From CALGYY01 sp963678485 (lineage in GTDB: Bacteria > Bacteroidota > Bacteroidia > Bacteroidales > CAIWKO01), in assembly GCA_963678485.1 (NCBI GenBank), contig OY782882.1:310001-374000 (forward strand): a DNA stretch of 64,000 bases, in the 5' to 3' direction. The position numbers and the translations under genes were made by a program. Below are positions 1-10,189 of this stretch, in pieces. Position 1 is the first letter of the stretch. Each line of letters opens with the position of its first letter. The notes under the pieces are model-generated. The model was not told the DNA's origin. It saw nothing but the letters and a program-made list of their open reading frames with translations, and searched no databases.

Positions 1-1
1 G

Positions 2-991
2 ATTCTTGTTCTCATCTTTCCTGTGTTACTTTCACCAGGAAGAGAAGGAATAGACTGGGTTCGAGTTACCAACGAACTACTTCGAATATTCCCATTTCTA
101 TTAATATTCCTCATTAATAATTTCGCATTATTCAACCTATTAAAAAACAAGAAGTATCTGCATTACTTTTTGGTTATGATAAGTGTTGTACTTGCAATCA
201 GCATTTTATCATCGTTTAGCTATGTAATTACAGAGCATTTTAATATTTCATCAAGCGCAAATCCTGACAGCAAAAGGGACACCTTATGGATTTTGAACAC
301 CATATTTTATAATATTGTTGGATCTATTCTGGTTATTGGTTTAAATGATGCAATCAAAATGACTGTTAGCTGGCTTCAGGATAGAAAGGACTACGAGCAG
401 TTGCAGAAAGAAAACGTAAAGAATCAACTTTCGTTACTGCAACATCAGATTAATCCCCACTTCTTTATGAATACGCTGAACAATATACATGCGCTGATAG
501 AATTCGACCCGGAGATCGCGAAAAAATCGGTGGTAAAATTATCTCAGTTAATGCGCGTTTTGCTTTACGAAAACGACAGATATACTCTTCAAAAAGAAAT
601 AGATTTCATCAACGACTACATCGAATTGATGAGAATCAGGGTAAACCAAAATGTGGAAATAGTTTTTGATTACCCTGAAAAAATACCAGAAGTGAACCTC
701 CCACCATTGCTTTTTATTAGTTTGGTCGAAAACTCCTTCAAACATGGGATTCTGGCCGTTGAGAAATCGTTCATCCACATTTCATTTAAAATTATTGATA
801 ACCTGTTGGAAGTTGAAATTCGCAACAGCAAAGCACATAAGGCAAATACACCATCACAAAGCACTCCGATTGGGTTGAACAATTCCAAAAAAAGATTAGA
901 TTTGATCTATCATACGAATTACACTTTCGTCGTTCACGAATCCAACAACGAATATATGGTTCGCATAAAAGTCCCCTTGTATGAAAATTAA
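2..991 (+). CDS. LytS/YehU-type sensor histidine kinase, 5' end cut by window edge
   Basis: Membrane sensor kinase that would phosphorylate the response regulator encoded just downstream. The reading frame is open from base 2, so the gene starts left of the window; the first in-frame GTG (base 23) lies inside a membrane helix and is unlikely to be the start. Two to four hydrophobic segments fill the first 120 visible residues, then a short coiled stretch leads to the His_kinase domain with the H-box QINPHFFMNTLNN (phospho-acceptor His), an N-box LLFISLVENSFKHG and the GLNNSKKRL signature of the ATPase domain. The stop overlaps the next gene by 11 bases, so the two are translationally coupled. 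The sensed signal is unknown. Family assignment is firm. Confidence 0.9.
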   Translation: MLVLIFPVLLSPGREGIDWVRVTNELLRIFPFLLIFLINNFALFNLLKNKKYLHYFLVMISVVLAISILSSFSYVITEHFNISSSANPDSKRDTLWILNTIFYNIVGSILVIGLNDAIKMTVSWLQDRKDYEQLQKENVKNQLSLLQHQINPHFFMNTLNNIHALIEFDPEIAKKSVVKLSQLMRVLLYENDRYTLQKEIDFINDYIELMRIRVNQNVEIVFDYPEKIPEVNLPPLLFISLVENSFKHGILAVEKSFIHISFKIIDNLLEVEIRNSKAHKANTPSQSTPIGLNNSKKRLDLIYHTNYTFVVHESNNEYMVRIKVPLYEN

Positions 992-1694
992 ATGTCTTGC
1001 AATCGACGATGAACCCTATGCATTGAAGCAGATTGCCGATTATATTCAAAAAACACCGTTTCTGGAACTTCATGGTCAATGCAGCAATGCGTTTGATGCC
1101 ATGAAAGAAATGGCCTCTGGAAATATTGAGTTGGTCTTTGTGGATATAAACATGCCTGAAATGAGCGGGATGGATTTTGCCAAATCGCTCTCGACAGATA
1201 GTTGCATCATTTTTACAACAGCTTATAGTCAGTATGCTGTGGAAAGCTATAAAGTTGATGCCTTAGATTATCTTCTAAAACCTATCACATACGAAGATTT
1301 TCTTCGAGCAGCCAATAAAGCGCTAAAGCATTTTATGCAAAAATCTGAGAAGACCACTGCTGATGTCAAGCGCGATCACTTTTTTGTAAATTCGGATGGA
1401 AAAATCATAAAGATCAATTTGCACGAAATTGATTTTATTGAAAGCATGAGTGAGTATGTAAAAATCTATCTTTCGAATAAAACTCATATCGTTTCCCTGA
1501 TGCGTTTAAAAAATCTTGAGAGCTTTTTACCTCAGGATCGCTTTATGCGCGTTCATCGATCGTTCATCATCAACATGCAAAATGTAACCACAATTGAGCG
1601 TAACCGTATCGTTTTCTACGGAAGTGTTTATGTTCCTATTAGCGATCAATATAAAGTAGATTTCAAAAAATATATTGACGAGCATTTTTTATAG
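981..1694 (+). CDS. LytTR-family response regulator
   Basis: DNA-binding response regulator, partner of the overlapping kinase. The receiver domain (about residues 3-120) carries the acidic pocket D9-D10, phospho-acceptor D55 (VDINMPEMSG), the conserved Thr in FTTAY and K100 in LLKP. A LytTR DNA-binding domain fills residues 140-237 (HEIDFIESMSEYVKIY, then FMRVHRSFIINM). Its length of 237 residues is usual for the AlgR/AgrA/LytR class in Bacteroidota. It starts inside the kinase stop region, so the pair is one transcription unit. Targets are not visible; the divergently unrelated metallophosphoesterase genes downstream could be among them, but no repeated LytTR operator was recognised. Confidence 0.93.
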   Translation: MKIKCLAIDDEPYALKQIADYIQKTPFLELHGQCSNAFDAMKEMASGNIELVFVDINMPEMSGMDFAKSLSTDSCIIFTTAYSQYAVESYKVDALDYLLKPITYEDFLRAANKALKHFMQKSEKTTADVKRDHFFVNSDGKIIKINLHEIDFIESMSEYVKIYLSNKTHIVSLMRLKNLESFLPQDRFMRVHRSFIINMQNVTTIERNRIVFYGSVYVPISDQYKVDFKKYIDEHFL

Positions 1695-1755
1695 CATTGC
1701 TTTGCTGAATGTATTAAGGCATTCGTTGATGATTCCCTTGGTTTCATTGAATTGA

Positions 1756-1787
1756 TTTGTCACAATTCTTAAGTTCATTTATTTTCG
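1756..1787 (+). promoter_or_regulatory. Promoter candidate for the first metallophosphoesterase gene
   Basis: TTTG at 1756-1759, 20 bases, then TATTTTCG at 1780-1787, one mismatch from the Bacteroidota consensus TAnnTTTG. It lies about 75 bases before the ATG at 1861. Confidence 0.45.
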
Positions 1788-1860
1788 CCACTTTTCCATT
1801 GATGCTGGCTCATCGTTGCTTTGATTATAATAATCATCAGTCTAACTTTACAATAAACTC

Positions 1861-3489
1861 ATGAGAACAATCACCCTTTCAGCATTGCTGTTCATTTTCG
1901 GAATTCAGTTGAGTATTGGTCAAACATTCAATGAAATTCTAGGGCGTCCCACCGATACGTCGATGACAGTAAGCCTACTTTTCAACCAATCGGTTGATTT
2001 TTATATTGAATATGGAACTGTCTGCGGTAGCTATCCGTTTTCAACATCTCAAATGGCCAATACAGCCGGAACTCCAAACGAGATTGACCTTCAGAACCTG
2101 CTTCCCAACACAAAATACTACTATCGCACTAGGTACCGTCTTTCAGGCCCAGGTACATTTCAATCGGGCATCGAAAGAAGCTTCTACACACAACGCGCCT
2201 CAGGCAGTTCATTTGTTTTTACCATTGAGTCAGACGTTCATATCTATGATAAAAAGGGTTGTGCGAATTTGTACAAAATCTGTTTGCAGAATCAGTCTGC
2301 TGATCATCCCGACTTCATGATCGACATGGGTGACACTTACGGGGATGACCGAAATCCGGCGACAATGACATCAGTTATTTCTGATTCCTTACACAAAGTA
2401 TACAGACCATTACTTGGCAATATATGCCATTCGATTCCATATTATTTTTGTATGGGCAACCACGAAGGAGAGTTTGACTATTATCTTGCGCAAACACCTC
2501 CAAATAATTTAGCCGTCTGGGGTACTTTATGGCGTAAATTCTATTTCGCCAACCCATACCCCAACAGTTTTTACTCAGGCAATGATGATATTGAGCCCTA
2601 TGGTATGAACCAACCGGAAAACTATTATGCATGGACCTGGGGCGATGCACTTTTTGTGGTGATGGATGTTTACAGATATCAAAACGACACCTCGGCCAAA
2701 CCACAAAAGTGGGATTGGACCATTGGTTTCGACCAATACAGTTGGCTGAAGACAACACTTGAAAACAGCACAGCAACCTACAAATTCGTTTTTGCACATC
2801 AGGTTCGTGGTCAGGGACGAGGAGGTGCGGCCGACGCCACTTTCTATGAATGGGGCGGATACGATGGTAATGGAACCTATCAGTTTGCTACAAAACGACC
2901 TGGCTGGGCTGCGCCAATACACCAACTATTTATCGATAATGGTGTAGATGTTTTCTTTCATGGGCACGATCATGTATTCGCACATGAAGTATTGAACGAT
3001 GTCGTTTATCAGGAAGTCCCAATGCCGAGCGACTCGACTTATGAAATTGGATTGCTCGCTAACGCCTCAGCATATATATCAGACACCTTAGATGGATCAG
3101 GTCACTTAAGAGTTACTGTAACTCCAAGTTGTGTGACTATCGATTATGTAAGAGCCTATCTGCCAGCTGATACCATTTCTGGTCTGCATCATAACCGAGA
3201 AGTCGCCTTTTCATATACCGTTGGAACTTGCCCTTCAGTAGGAGTTAGTAATCGAATTGCAGACCCGGAAGTATTGCTATATCCCAATCCTGCATGCGAC
3301 AGATTGCTTCTGAAGTCCCCATCACCCTTAACAAACATGAAAATTTCATTCATCAATACACTTGGAAAAGTAGCTATGATAAGCACAACATCCAACATTG
3401 ATGTTAACGGACTAGCAAATGGCTTTTATATCGTTAAGATTCATTCGACAGAGGGCGATTTCAATTCAAAAGTATTGATTAGTCATTAA
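1861..3489 (+). CDS. Secreted metallophosphoesterase with T9SS sorting domain
   Basis: Exported calcineurin-like phosphoesterase of 542 residues. A signal peptide (1-20, ending SIGQ) precedes a fibronectin-III/purple-acid-phosphatase-like N-terminal domain (about 22-112, with IEYGT and LLPNTKYYYRTRY). The metal-binding core follows with all expected ligands: D125/H127 (SDVH), D158 (MGDTY), N200-H201 (GNHE), H313 (FAHQ) and H367-H369-H371 (FHGHDH). The C-terminus (about 470-542) is a type A T9SS sorting domain with LLYPNPACDRL and NGFYIVKIHS, so the product should be secreted or surface-attached. The gene is a close relative of the next one, which suggests tandem duplication. Substrate is unknown: a phosphomonoester or phosphodiester is expected from the family. 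Confidence 0.9.
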   Translation: MRTITLSALLFIFGIQLSIGQTFNEILGRPTDTSMTVSLLFNQSVDFYIEYGTVCGSYPFSTSQMANTAGTPNEIDLQNLLPNTKYYYRTRYRLSGPGTFQSGIERSFYTQRASGSSFVFTIESDVHIYDKKGCANLYKICLQNQSADHPDFMIDMGDTYGDDRNPATMTSVISDSLHKVYRPLLGNICHSIPYYFCMGNHEGEFDYYLAQTPPNNLAVWGTLWRKFYFANPYPNSFYSGNDDIEPYGMNQPENYYAWTWGDALFVVMDVYRYQNDTSAKPQKWDWTIGFDQYSWLKTTLENSTATYKFVFAHQVRGQGRGGAADATFYEWGGYDGNGTYQFATKRPGWAAPIHQLFIDNGVDVFFHGHDHVFAHEVLNDVVYQEVPMPSDSTYEIGLLANASAYISDTLDGSGHLRVTVTPSCVTIDYVRAYLPADTISGLHHNREVAFSYTVGTCPSVGVSNRIADPEVLLYPNPACDRLLLKSPSPLTNMKISFINTLGKVAMISTTSNIDVNGLANGFYIVKIHSTEGDFNSKVLISH

Positions 3490-3583
3490 TCCAGTGAAGG
3501 CATTGTCGGTTTACTTGTATAAAAAATATTTCAAAAAACCGCGATAATCGTTCATCAATAAAGACGACAATTAACATAACAAT

Positions 3584-6031
3584 ATGAAAAGAAACTTCAT
3601 AATACTGCAGTTACTAAGCATTTTCATCGTATCGGTTGCCAATGGGCAAGGCGTCAATAACTGGCTTCTTCACAAAGTCGACAGCAATTTTCTATTCACA
3701 GAGGGCCCTTGCTGGAATAACGACGATCAACTCCTATTCAGCGATATCAACGCTAATACAATTTATTTGTGGAATCAAAGCAGCGGGACAACAGTATTCC
3801 GCAATCCCAGTGGTAATGCGAATGGCATTGCAACTGACGTTTATGGAAATCTTTTTATAGCTCAGCAGGGTTCTCGCAAGGTCAGTAAAATAGACACATT
3901 CGGTGTTGAAACAACCCTGGCAGTATTATACAATGGTGACAGTTTGAATAGCCCTAATGATATTGTCGTAAAATCGAATGGTAATATCTACTTCACAGAT
4001 CCTCCTTATGGTATTAGTGCAGGAGAACAACAACTGAGCTTTTGTGGTGTGTTTTTAATTTTACCATCCAATGATTCGTTGGTATTGCTTGTGGATAGTC
4101 TTGCAAAGCCCAATGGAATTACCTTCTCTCCTGACGAACAACGATTGTATGTGTGTAATTCCATTAATGGAAAAGTATATTATTATGAACTAAAGCCAGA
4201 TGGAACTTTAAAACCAGGGAAGCTCTTTGTAAAAGTCAACTCCGAAATTGATGGTATTAAAACCGACTTAGAGGGTAATGTTTATGTTGCGGCAGCATTT
4301 AATGGCATTAAGATATATTCACCTTTGGGCATATTGATCGACAGTATCGCTGTCCCTGAAAAAACCACCAATCTTGCATGGGGTGATAAATATCGCAATA
4401 CATTATATATAACTGCAGGCACAAGTGTTTATTCATTTCATCGTAACCCCAACTATCCATTTATCCTCACAGAGCTATTGAGCAGACCAACAGACTTGAG
4501 TATCACCCTTAATATGATGCCTGAGGAAAACATCGAAATGTATATTGAATACGGCACACAGTCGGGCAGCTACTCTTCTCAAACGCCAGTAATAACAGGC
4601 ACTGCAAACGTTCCTATTGTTACAGTAATTTCAGGATTGAACCCGAATACAAAATATTATTACCGTGTAAGGCACAGAAAACAAGGAAGTGTCAGCTATC
4701 TGAGCAGAAGCGAATATAGCTTTTGCACTCAAAAAAGCGGCGGCAGCAATTTCGTTTTTGATGTTCACGGAGATCCTCACCTTGATGGAGGAAGCAATTA
4801 TACTACGTATTATAACACGCTACAGCACACGTTGGACGATCATCCTGACTTTTTCATAGACCTCGGCGATAACTTTATGTCGGAAAAACTGCCTGTGCTT
4901 ACGTATTCCAATATTGAAAAGCGGATGTTACTATTGCGACATTTTTACGATAAAATTGGTCACTCAGTACCCTTGTATCTTGTTATTGGAAATCATGAAG
5001 CAGAACTAGGCTGGTTGCTTGACGGAACAAGTGATAACGAAGCCATCTGGGCTGCGAACGCAAGGAAAAAATATTATTCCAATCCCACTCCCGGACCTTT
5101 TTATACTGGCGATACTTCAGTGCAACCCTACATTGGTTTGCGCGAAACCTATTATTCGTGGACTTGGGGTGATGCCTTGTTTGTTGTTCTTGATCCCTAT
5201 TGGTTCACAACAGTTAAACCATCACAATCGAAAGATATGTGGGACTGGACACTTGGCGAGGACCAATATCAATGGTTTAAACAGACCCTTGAAAGCAGTA
5301 CTTCGAAATACAAATTTGTTTTCTGCCATCAGATTATTGGAGGCGACACCCTAGGTCTGGGAAGAGGAGGAATTGAACATGTTCCGTATTACGAAATGGG
5401 AGGTTTGAATGCTGATAGCAGCTTAGGTTTCGCCGCCAACCGTCCCGGATGGGATAAACCGATTCATCAACTGATGCAAGACAACTGTGTAAATATTTTC
5501 TTCCATGGCCATGATCATTTCTATGGGAAACAAAATCTTGACAGTGTAATATATCAGGAAGTACCACAGCCCTCCGTTCAGAATTACACAAATACCATTG
5601 CGGCAGATTTTGGATACGTTCAGGGAGTGATTCTTCCTAGTGCAGGTCATTTGCGCATAAGCGTAAGCGATACAACAATCAGTGTGGAATACGTCCGCAG
5701 CTACCATGCCGACAATCCAGGAAACGGCTGGATAAATGGTCAGATTTCTGATTCTTATACCATCCATACATGCGTAGGAGCATCAATTGAACAATTAGCC
5801 AGCACTGAGGAATGTCAGGTTTTTCCAAATCCTGCAAGTACATCAATCAATATCATTATTCCGAACAACCGCGAACTACAACAAATTGAGCTTATCGATA
5901 TTATTGGAAATTGCGTTCACAAAGGCAGATCCTTATTGATGGATGTAAGCGCTATTCCAAATGGCCTTTATTTTTTGATTATAAAAACAAGCAAAACGAC
6001 CTTTGAGAAAAAGATTCTGATAAACCATTAG
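3584..6031 (+). CDS. Secreted SMP-30-like lactonase / metallophosphoesterase fusion with T9SS domain
   Basis: 815-residue exported two-enzyme protein. After a signal peptide (1-22), residues 30-285 form an SMP-30/gluconolactonase-like beta-propeller. The putative metal and substrate ligands are in place: E40 (FTEGP), N125 (SPND), N177 (KPNG) and D223 (EIDG), with spacings of 85, 52 and 46 residues, close to the family pattern; YFTDPPYG is also typical. Residues 295-385 repeat the fibronectin-like domain of the upstream paralogue, and residues 390-710 are a metallophosphoesterase with D397/H399, D429, N470-H471, H582 and H641/H643/H645. Residues 740-815 are a T9SS sorting domain (FPNPASTSINI, NGLYFLIIKT). 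Both active sites look intact, so the protein may hydrolyse a lactone and a phosphate ester on one scaffold; the substrates are inferred only. Confidence 0.87.
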   Translation: MKRNFIILQLLSIFIVSVANGQGVNNWLLHKVDSNFLFTEGPCWNNDDQLLFSDINANTIYLWNQSSGTTVFRNPSGNANGIATDVYGNLFIAQQGSRKVSKIDTFGVETTLAVLYNGDSLNSPNDIVVKSNGNIYFTDPPYGISAGEQQLSFCGVFLILPSNDSLVLLVDSLAKPNGITFSPDEQRLYVCNSINGKVYYYELKPDGTLKPGKLFVKVNSEIDGIKTDLEGNVYVAAAFNGIKIYSPLGILIDSIAVPEKTTNLAWGDKYRNTLYITAGTSVYSFHRNPNYPFILTELLSRPTDLSITLNMMPEENIEMYIEYGTQSGSYSSQTPVITGTANVPIVTVISGLNPNTKYYYRVRHRKQGSVSYLSRSEYSFCTQKSGGSNFVFDVHGDPHLDGGSNYTTYYNTLQHTLDDHPDFFIDLGDNFMSEKLPVLTYSNIEKRMLLLRHFYDKIGHSVPLYLVIGNHEAELGWLLDGTSDNEAIWAANARKKYYSNPTPGPFYTGDTSVQPYIGLRETYYSWTWGDALFVVLDPYWFTTVKPSQSKDMWDWTLGEDQYQWFKQTLESSTSKYKFVFCHQIIGGDTLGLGRGGIEHVPYYEMGGLNADSSLGFAANRPGWDKPIHQLMQDNCVNIFFHGHDHFYGKQNLDSVIYQEVPQPSVQNYTNTIAADFGYVQGVILPSAGHLRISVSDTTISVEYVRSYHADNPGNGWINGQISDSYTIHTCVGASIEQLASTEECQVFPNPASTSINIIIPNNRELQQIELIDIIGNCVHKGRSLLMDVSAIPNGLYFLIIKTSKTTFEKKILINH

Positions 6032-6116
6032 TATCGGATTGAAATTATTTTCTGAATAACAACTGCATTAAGATAACGTAAGAACGCAACACAAAAAAAG
6101 GGATGGGACGAAAATA

Positions 6117-6148
6117 AAAAGGGCTGGCAATATTGCCAGCCTCTTTTT
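6117..6148. terminator. Bidirectional Rho-independent terminator
   Basis: The perfect 20-base palindrome at 6122-6141 (GGCTGGCAAT and its complement) is flanked by an A-run on the left and a T-run on the right. It sits between the convergent phosphoesterase and protease genes and should stop transcription from both sides. Confidence 0.9.
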
Positions 6149-6164
6149 ATTTTACTTATCATGC

Positions 6165-8690
6165 TTATTCTACAGCAATCTTCTTAAACCATGTATAATC
6201 CTTATTCTGAACTTTCAGGAAATACATGCCCGAAGACCAATCACTGACATTAATGTCGGCTTTTGCATTAGCACCGGAAATTGACATCTGCTCATCATAC
6301 ACAACCTTTCCGGTTGCAGATAATATGGTGACCTGTACATTTCCTGTTGGCATACCACTCATTTCAACAAAGAAATGATCGCGGGCAGGATTTGGATAGT
6401 AGGATACGACCTGACCATCATGTTCTTCAACATCGGAACATACAGTTACCATCGCCAATACAGGCGTGCGGGGACTTACACAATCGGGTCCTTTAATTAC
6501 CCAATCGTATAAATAATAATAGTATTGAGCTCCGGCATCACTACCAGTAATACTGTAATATCCGGGAGTAGTATATGGATAACTTACTCCGGCACTATTA
6601 CGATAAAGGTTGCATGTGCTGGCCGTGGCTAAACCCAACTGCAAGGAAGTACCAACAGGCACACTAAAATTCAAAGGTACAGTAAAGGCACCTGATGTTG
6701 AGGTGATATTAACTGCTGCAGATGCTAGCACAGTTCCAGTACTATTTCTTAATTCAAAAGTTCTGGTTCCTGTAACGCTGGCATATACCTTAACTGAAAC
6801 CAGCGTCATAGCTGTGGTACAATCAAAAATGAGATAACGGTTTTGATTGGTTAGATTAGCTGCGCCACCAACGGTATCAGCCTTACCTCCATGAATTGGT
6901 AAGCCGGGAACGCTATCCTTAACATAATAAGTGGTCGATGTGGAAATGACAGGTGTGGTATATGTTGGTCCTGTGCCAAGAACAGCATTACTTGAAGCGC
7001 TGCTATACCATTTTAATGTACCGCTTCCCGTTGCGTTCAAAACCAGAGAACCTGAATTGCATACTGTATCACCAACAGCGGTTGGAGCTGTAGGCATGCT
7101 AATCGTAATATAACTTGTTCTTGTGTAGGTATTATTTCCAAGAGCGTTTGTTGCGGTTAGAGAAACTGTATATGTTCCGTTTGCAGTATAGGTATGTGTA
7201 GGATTCTGAACAGTTGAGGTAGTTGCATCACCAAAGTTCCAACTCCATGAAGTTGGGGTGCTGCTCGATTGATCAGAAAAACTAATGGTTCCTGTGCAAC
7301 TGCTGGTAACATTTGCCGTAAAGCTGGCAACTGGTGCAGCGGGACCGATGGGATCAAAACCATCAAGAGTAGTAGCACCTGTGGAAGAAGGATCGAGCCA
7401 ATTGCTCAAACGGGTTGAGTTGGTCGCTCCACCAGTCCATGAGAGATCGAAACGTCCGTAATAATCCCACATTTGTGATGCACCGCAAGCTGATGGTCCA
7501 CCGTAAAGCTGACCAACAATACGCTTGTTCTGATCAAACATTGGTGAACCTGAAGAACCACCTTCGGTGCAGGCAGCGGCAGACCATGGGGTTTGCCAGC
7601 ATGAAGCAGAACTATAGGTAGCCTGAGTCATTGCTCCGCATGAAGAAATCTTTTTGATATCGCAGGCAGGATGGTGAATACCAGTGCCTGAGGTTGGCGT
7701 GGTTCCCGAACGATCCCAACCGGAATAATACACATTGTATGCTGTAGGTGGAACAGAACTCATTTCAACCAGACAAAAATCGGTAGCAGCACTTTTTGCA
7801 CGCAATGTGGCGCCTGAAATACTGTTTGGAGTGGGTTCAGTTGCAGGATTTGAACAACCCGATGCTTCATAATTAAACCAAAATACCCAGGTGGATGGGT
7901 CACTATAACAATGGTTAGCTGTGAGAATATAAGGAGTTCCGTTGTTAGCTGTGTTGTTTACCAAAGCACCTGAGCAGAATCCACTACCGCCACTAACCAA
8001 TACACAAACCGAACGAATCTGGTTTTCCCAACCTGTCCCTGCAGCGCAATGAACATTAACCTGACAGCTTCCTGCACCACCAAAGGTCTTAGCTTCGGTA
8101 TAGTCTTTTACACTGCGATAACCATGAGTTACGCGGTTAATCACCATTTCGCCCGGAAATTCAACATCGGCAGGCTCATAATACTCGAGAGTGATAGCTT
8201 CACCCTTAACCAAAGTAGTAGCAAAAGCTCTGTCTTCACGATTGTTGAAGTCGGTAAACGCACCAATGACAACACTGTGGTCATCATTGTAAATGTACAA
8301 TCTGGCTCCCTGAGGCAGATGATAATTACTAAACGCTAAGTTAATCGAAGTAGCTCCTGCACTATAAATGCGGAATCTCCACAGTTTATCACCATTCGGT
8401 AATAATTCCCAAAGACCAACATTGGACATATTGAGGTTAACATCAATGTTTTGCCCAAAACGCCAAGGAATTTCTTTAATCTGATCATAAACTAAGTCTT
8501 CCTGTTGGAGTTTCGCCACATCAACAACTGGCATTGTTTCCGTGGGAACCAAAGGATTAAGATGAGATGCATTTTGCTCAGAAAAACTGAAGGGCTTGCC
8601 TCCTTGACTAATCTGGGCAACTGCCGTCATGCACCAAAGTGCGCTAACGGACACAAAGACAATAACGGAGAGGAATTTTTTCATACTCAT
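6165..8690 (-). CDS. Secreted trypsin-like serine endopeptidase with PKD domain and T9SS sorting domain
   Basis: 841-residue exported protease of the lysyl-endopeptidase-like S1 group. Residues 1-25 are a signal peptide (a second in-frame ATG two codons on is an equally good start). A propeptide region runs to about 205. The catalytic domain carries H260 (ILTANHC), D304 (TDFCLVEM) and S380 (GGSSGSP), with many cysteines (for example C209, C215, C261, C279, C343) that suggest disulphides. A PKD domain follows (about 455-540, WSWNFGDATTS), then an Ig-like segment (about 545-595, LKWYSSASSNAVLG), a jelly-roll-like stretch and a T9SS sorting domain with SYYPNPARDHFFVEM and SGMYFLKVQN. It probably works in extracellular protein breakdown. 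Lys specificity is a guess from family resemblance. Confidence 0.9.
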   Translation of the reverse strand: MSMKKFLSVIVFVSVSALWCMTAVAQISQGGKPFSFSEQNASHLNPLVPTETMPVVDVAKLQQEDLVYDQIKEIPWRFGQNIDVNLNMSNVGLWELLPNGDKLWRFRIYSAGATSINLAFSNYHLPQGARLYIYNDDHSVVIGAFTDFNNREDRAFATTLVKGEAITLEYYEPADVEFPGEMVINRVTHGYRSVKDYTEAKTFGGAGSCQVNVHCAAGTGWENQIRSVCVLVSGGSGFCSGALVNNTANNGTPYILTANHCYSDPSTWVFWFNYEASGCSNPATEPTPNSISGATLRAKSAATDFCLVEMSSVPPTAYNVYYSGWDRSGTTPTSGTGIHHPACDIKKISSCGAMTQATYSSASCWQTPWSAAACTEGGSSGSPMFDQNKRIVGQLYGGPSACGASQMWDYYGRFDLSWTGGATNSTRLSNWLDPSSTGATTLDGFDPIGPAAPVASFTANVTSSCTGTISFSDQSSSTPTSWSWNFGDATTSTVQNPTHTYTANGTYTVSLTATNALGNNTYTRTSYITISMPTAPTAVGDTVCNSGSLVLNATGSGTLKWYSSASSNAVLGTGPTYTTPVISTSTTYYVKDSVPGLPIHGGKADTVGGAANLTNQNRYLIFDCTTAMTLVSVKVYASVTGTRTFELRNSTGTVLASAAVNITSTSGAFTVPLNFSVPVGTSLQLGLATASTCNLYRNSAGVSYPYTTPGYYSITGSDAGAQYYYYLYDWVIKGPDCVSPRTPVLAMVTVCSDVEEHDGQVVSYYPNPARDHFFVEMSGMPTGNVQVTILSATGKVVYDEQMSISGANAKADINVSDWSSGMYFLKVQNKDYTWFKKIAVE

Positions 8691-8863
8691 GATTAGATTT
8701 AAATCGATTTAGGAGTAAAAATACAACAATGTTGAAGAATTAGTTACTTAACAAAATGTTAAATATTAATGAGGCGAAAGAATTTCAACCGAGTGTAATC
8801 CAGTGGTGACTATAACATTAGAAAATAGAAATTAAGAAAAGCAGAAATCCTCAGCTTTCAGGT

Positions 8864-10168
8864 CTATGGCTTGTTCGTTACCACCTGACCCAAAAGATCA
8901 AATTCTGTAGCCTCTGATATAAGAATTTCGTAGAATTCACCTAAACGCATAGAAGTGTTATAAGGAATCAAGACTTCATTATCAACCTCGGGAGAATCAA
9001 ACTCAGTTCTGCCTATGAAATATTCGCCTTCTACCCTATCGATAAGCACTTTCAATCGCTCACCAATCCGCTTCTGGTTAATTTCATAAGATATACTTTG
9101 CTGAAGTTCCATTAATTCGGCCATCCGCGCCTGTTTTGTCTTTTCAGAGACCGAGTCGTGATGTTTGTGCGCGGCAGTTCCTTCTTCGGGCGAATAAGTG
9201 AACACTCCGGCGCGCTCGAAACGCTGCTCACGAATGAATTCCAACAGTTCTTTGAATTCCGATCTCGTTTCACCCGGATAACCAACAATGAAAGCCGTTC
9301 GTATAGCCACTCCGGGAATACGCGACCTGAGAGTATCAAGCAAATTTCGTGTGCCTTGCTCATACATCCCTCGCTTCATCGATCGCAAAATACGTTCAGA
9401 AATATGCTGAAGTGGTATATCAATATAGTTGCAGATGGAAGGATAGGCAGCAATAACATCCATCACCTCTTTAGGAAAGCCGGCAGGAAAGGTGTAATGC
9501 AAACGTATCCATTCGAAGATATTCTTCTCGGCAAGACGTTCTAGTAAAGGCGCAAGCATTCGCTTTCCATAAATATCGAACCCATATGAAGTTGTATCCT
9601 GAGCAATAATATTAATCTCTTTCACACCCTTGGCTGCAAGCTGCAATGCCTCTTTTTCAAGAGATTCCATGGTGCGTGATGCATTTGCTCCACGAATCAG
9701 TGGTATAGCGCAAAATGAACATCTGCGGTCGCAGCCTTCGGAGATTTTCAAATATGCATAATGAGATGGTGTGCTCAGCAAGCGATGTTCAACATTGTAC
9801 TTCTGTTGAGGTAGCATCAGTGATTTGAGCATCACATCAAAATCAGTCACACCAAAAAAGCCATCAACTTCGGGTAATTCAGCTTTCATTTCATCGGCAT
9901 AGCGTTGAATGAGACAGCCCATCACTATAACTTTGCTGAGTTTCCCCTCTTTCTTTAATTCGAGATACTGAAGGATGGTTTCTATAGACTCCTGCTTGGC
10001 ATCACCAATAAAACCGCAGGTATTGATAATAACCACTTCGGCTTGGGGGGTGTACGAAAATTCTACATGGGCACCATGGCGAGCAAAACGCGCGGCAAGA
10101 ACCTCGGAATCGACCGTGTTTTTTGAACACCCAAGGGTGATCATTGCAATATACTTCAGATTCGCCAA
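8864..10168 (-). CDS. rimO: RimO, ribosomal protein S12 (Asp88) methylthiotransferase
   Basis: Radical SAM enzyme that adds a methylthio group to an aspartate of ribosomal protein S12. The N-terminal UPF0004 domain holds three cluster cysteines: C14 (TLGCSKN), C51 (NTCGF) and C85 (VMGCL). The radical SAM motif is C146-xxx-C150-xx-C153 (SEGCDRRCSFC), and a TRAM domain ends the protein (about 370-430). At 434 residues it has normal length. TLGCSKNTVDSE near the start favours RimO over the tRNA enzyme MiaB. It lies 21 bases after ftsY on the same strand, an order often seen in Bacteroidota. Confidence 0.95.
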   Translation of the reverse strand: MANLKYIAMITLGCSKNTVDSEVLAARFARHGAHVEFSYTPQAEVVIINTCGFIGDAKQESIETILQYLELKKEGKLSKVIVMGCLIQRYADEMKAELPEVDGFFGVTDFDVMLKSLMLPQQKYNVEHRLLSTPSHYAYLKISEGCDRRCSFCAIPLIRGANASRTMESLEKEALQLAAKGVKEINIIAQDTTSYGFDIYGKRMLAPLLERLAEKNIFEWIRLHYTFPAGFPKEVMDVIAAYPSICNYIDIPLQHISERILRSMKRGMYEQGTRNLLDTLRSRIPGVAIRTAFIVGYPGETRSEFKELLEFIREQRFERAGVFTYSPEEGTAAHKHHDSVSEKTKQARMAELMELQQSISYEINQKRIGERLKVLIDRVEGEYFIGRTEFDSPEVDNEVLIPYNTSMRLGEFYEILISEATEFDLLGQVVTNKP

Positions 10169-10189
10169 TGTGGTGATTTTTTTATACTG

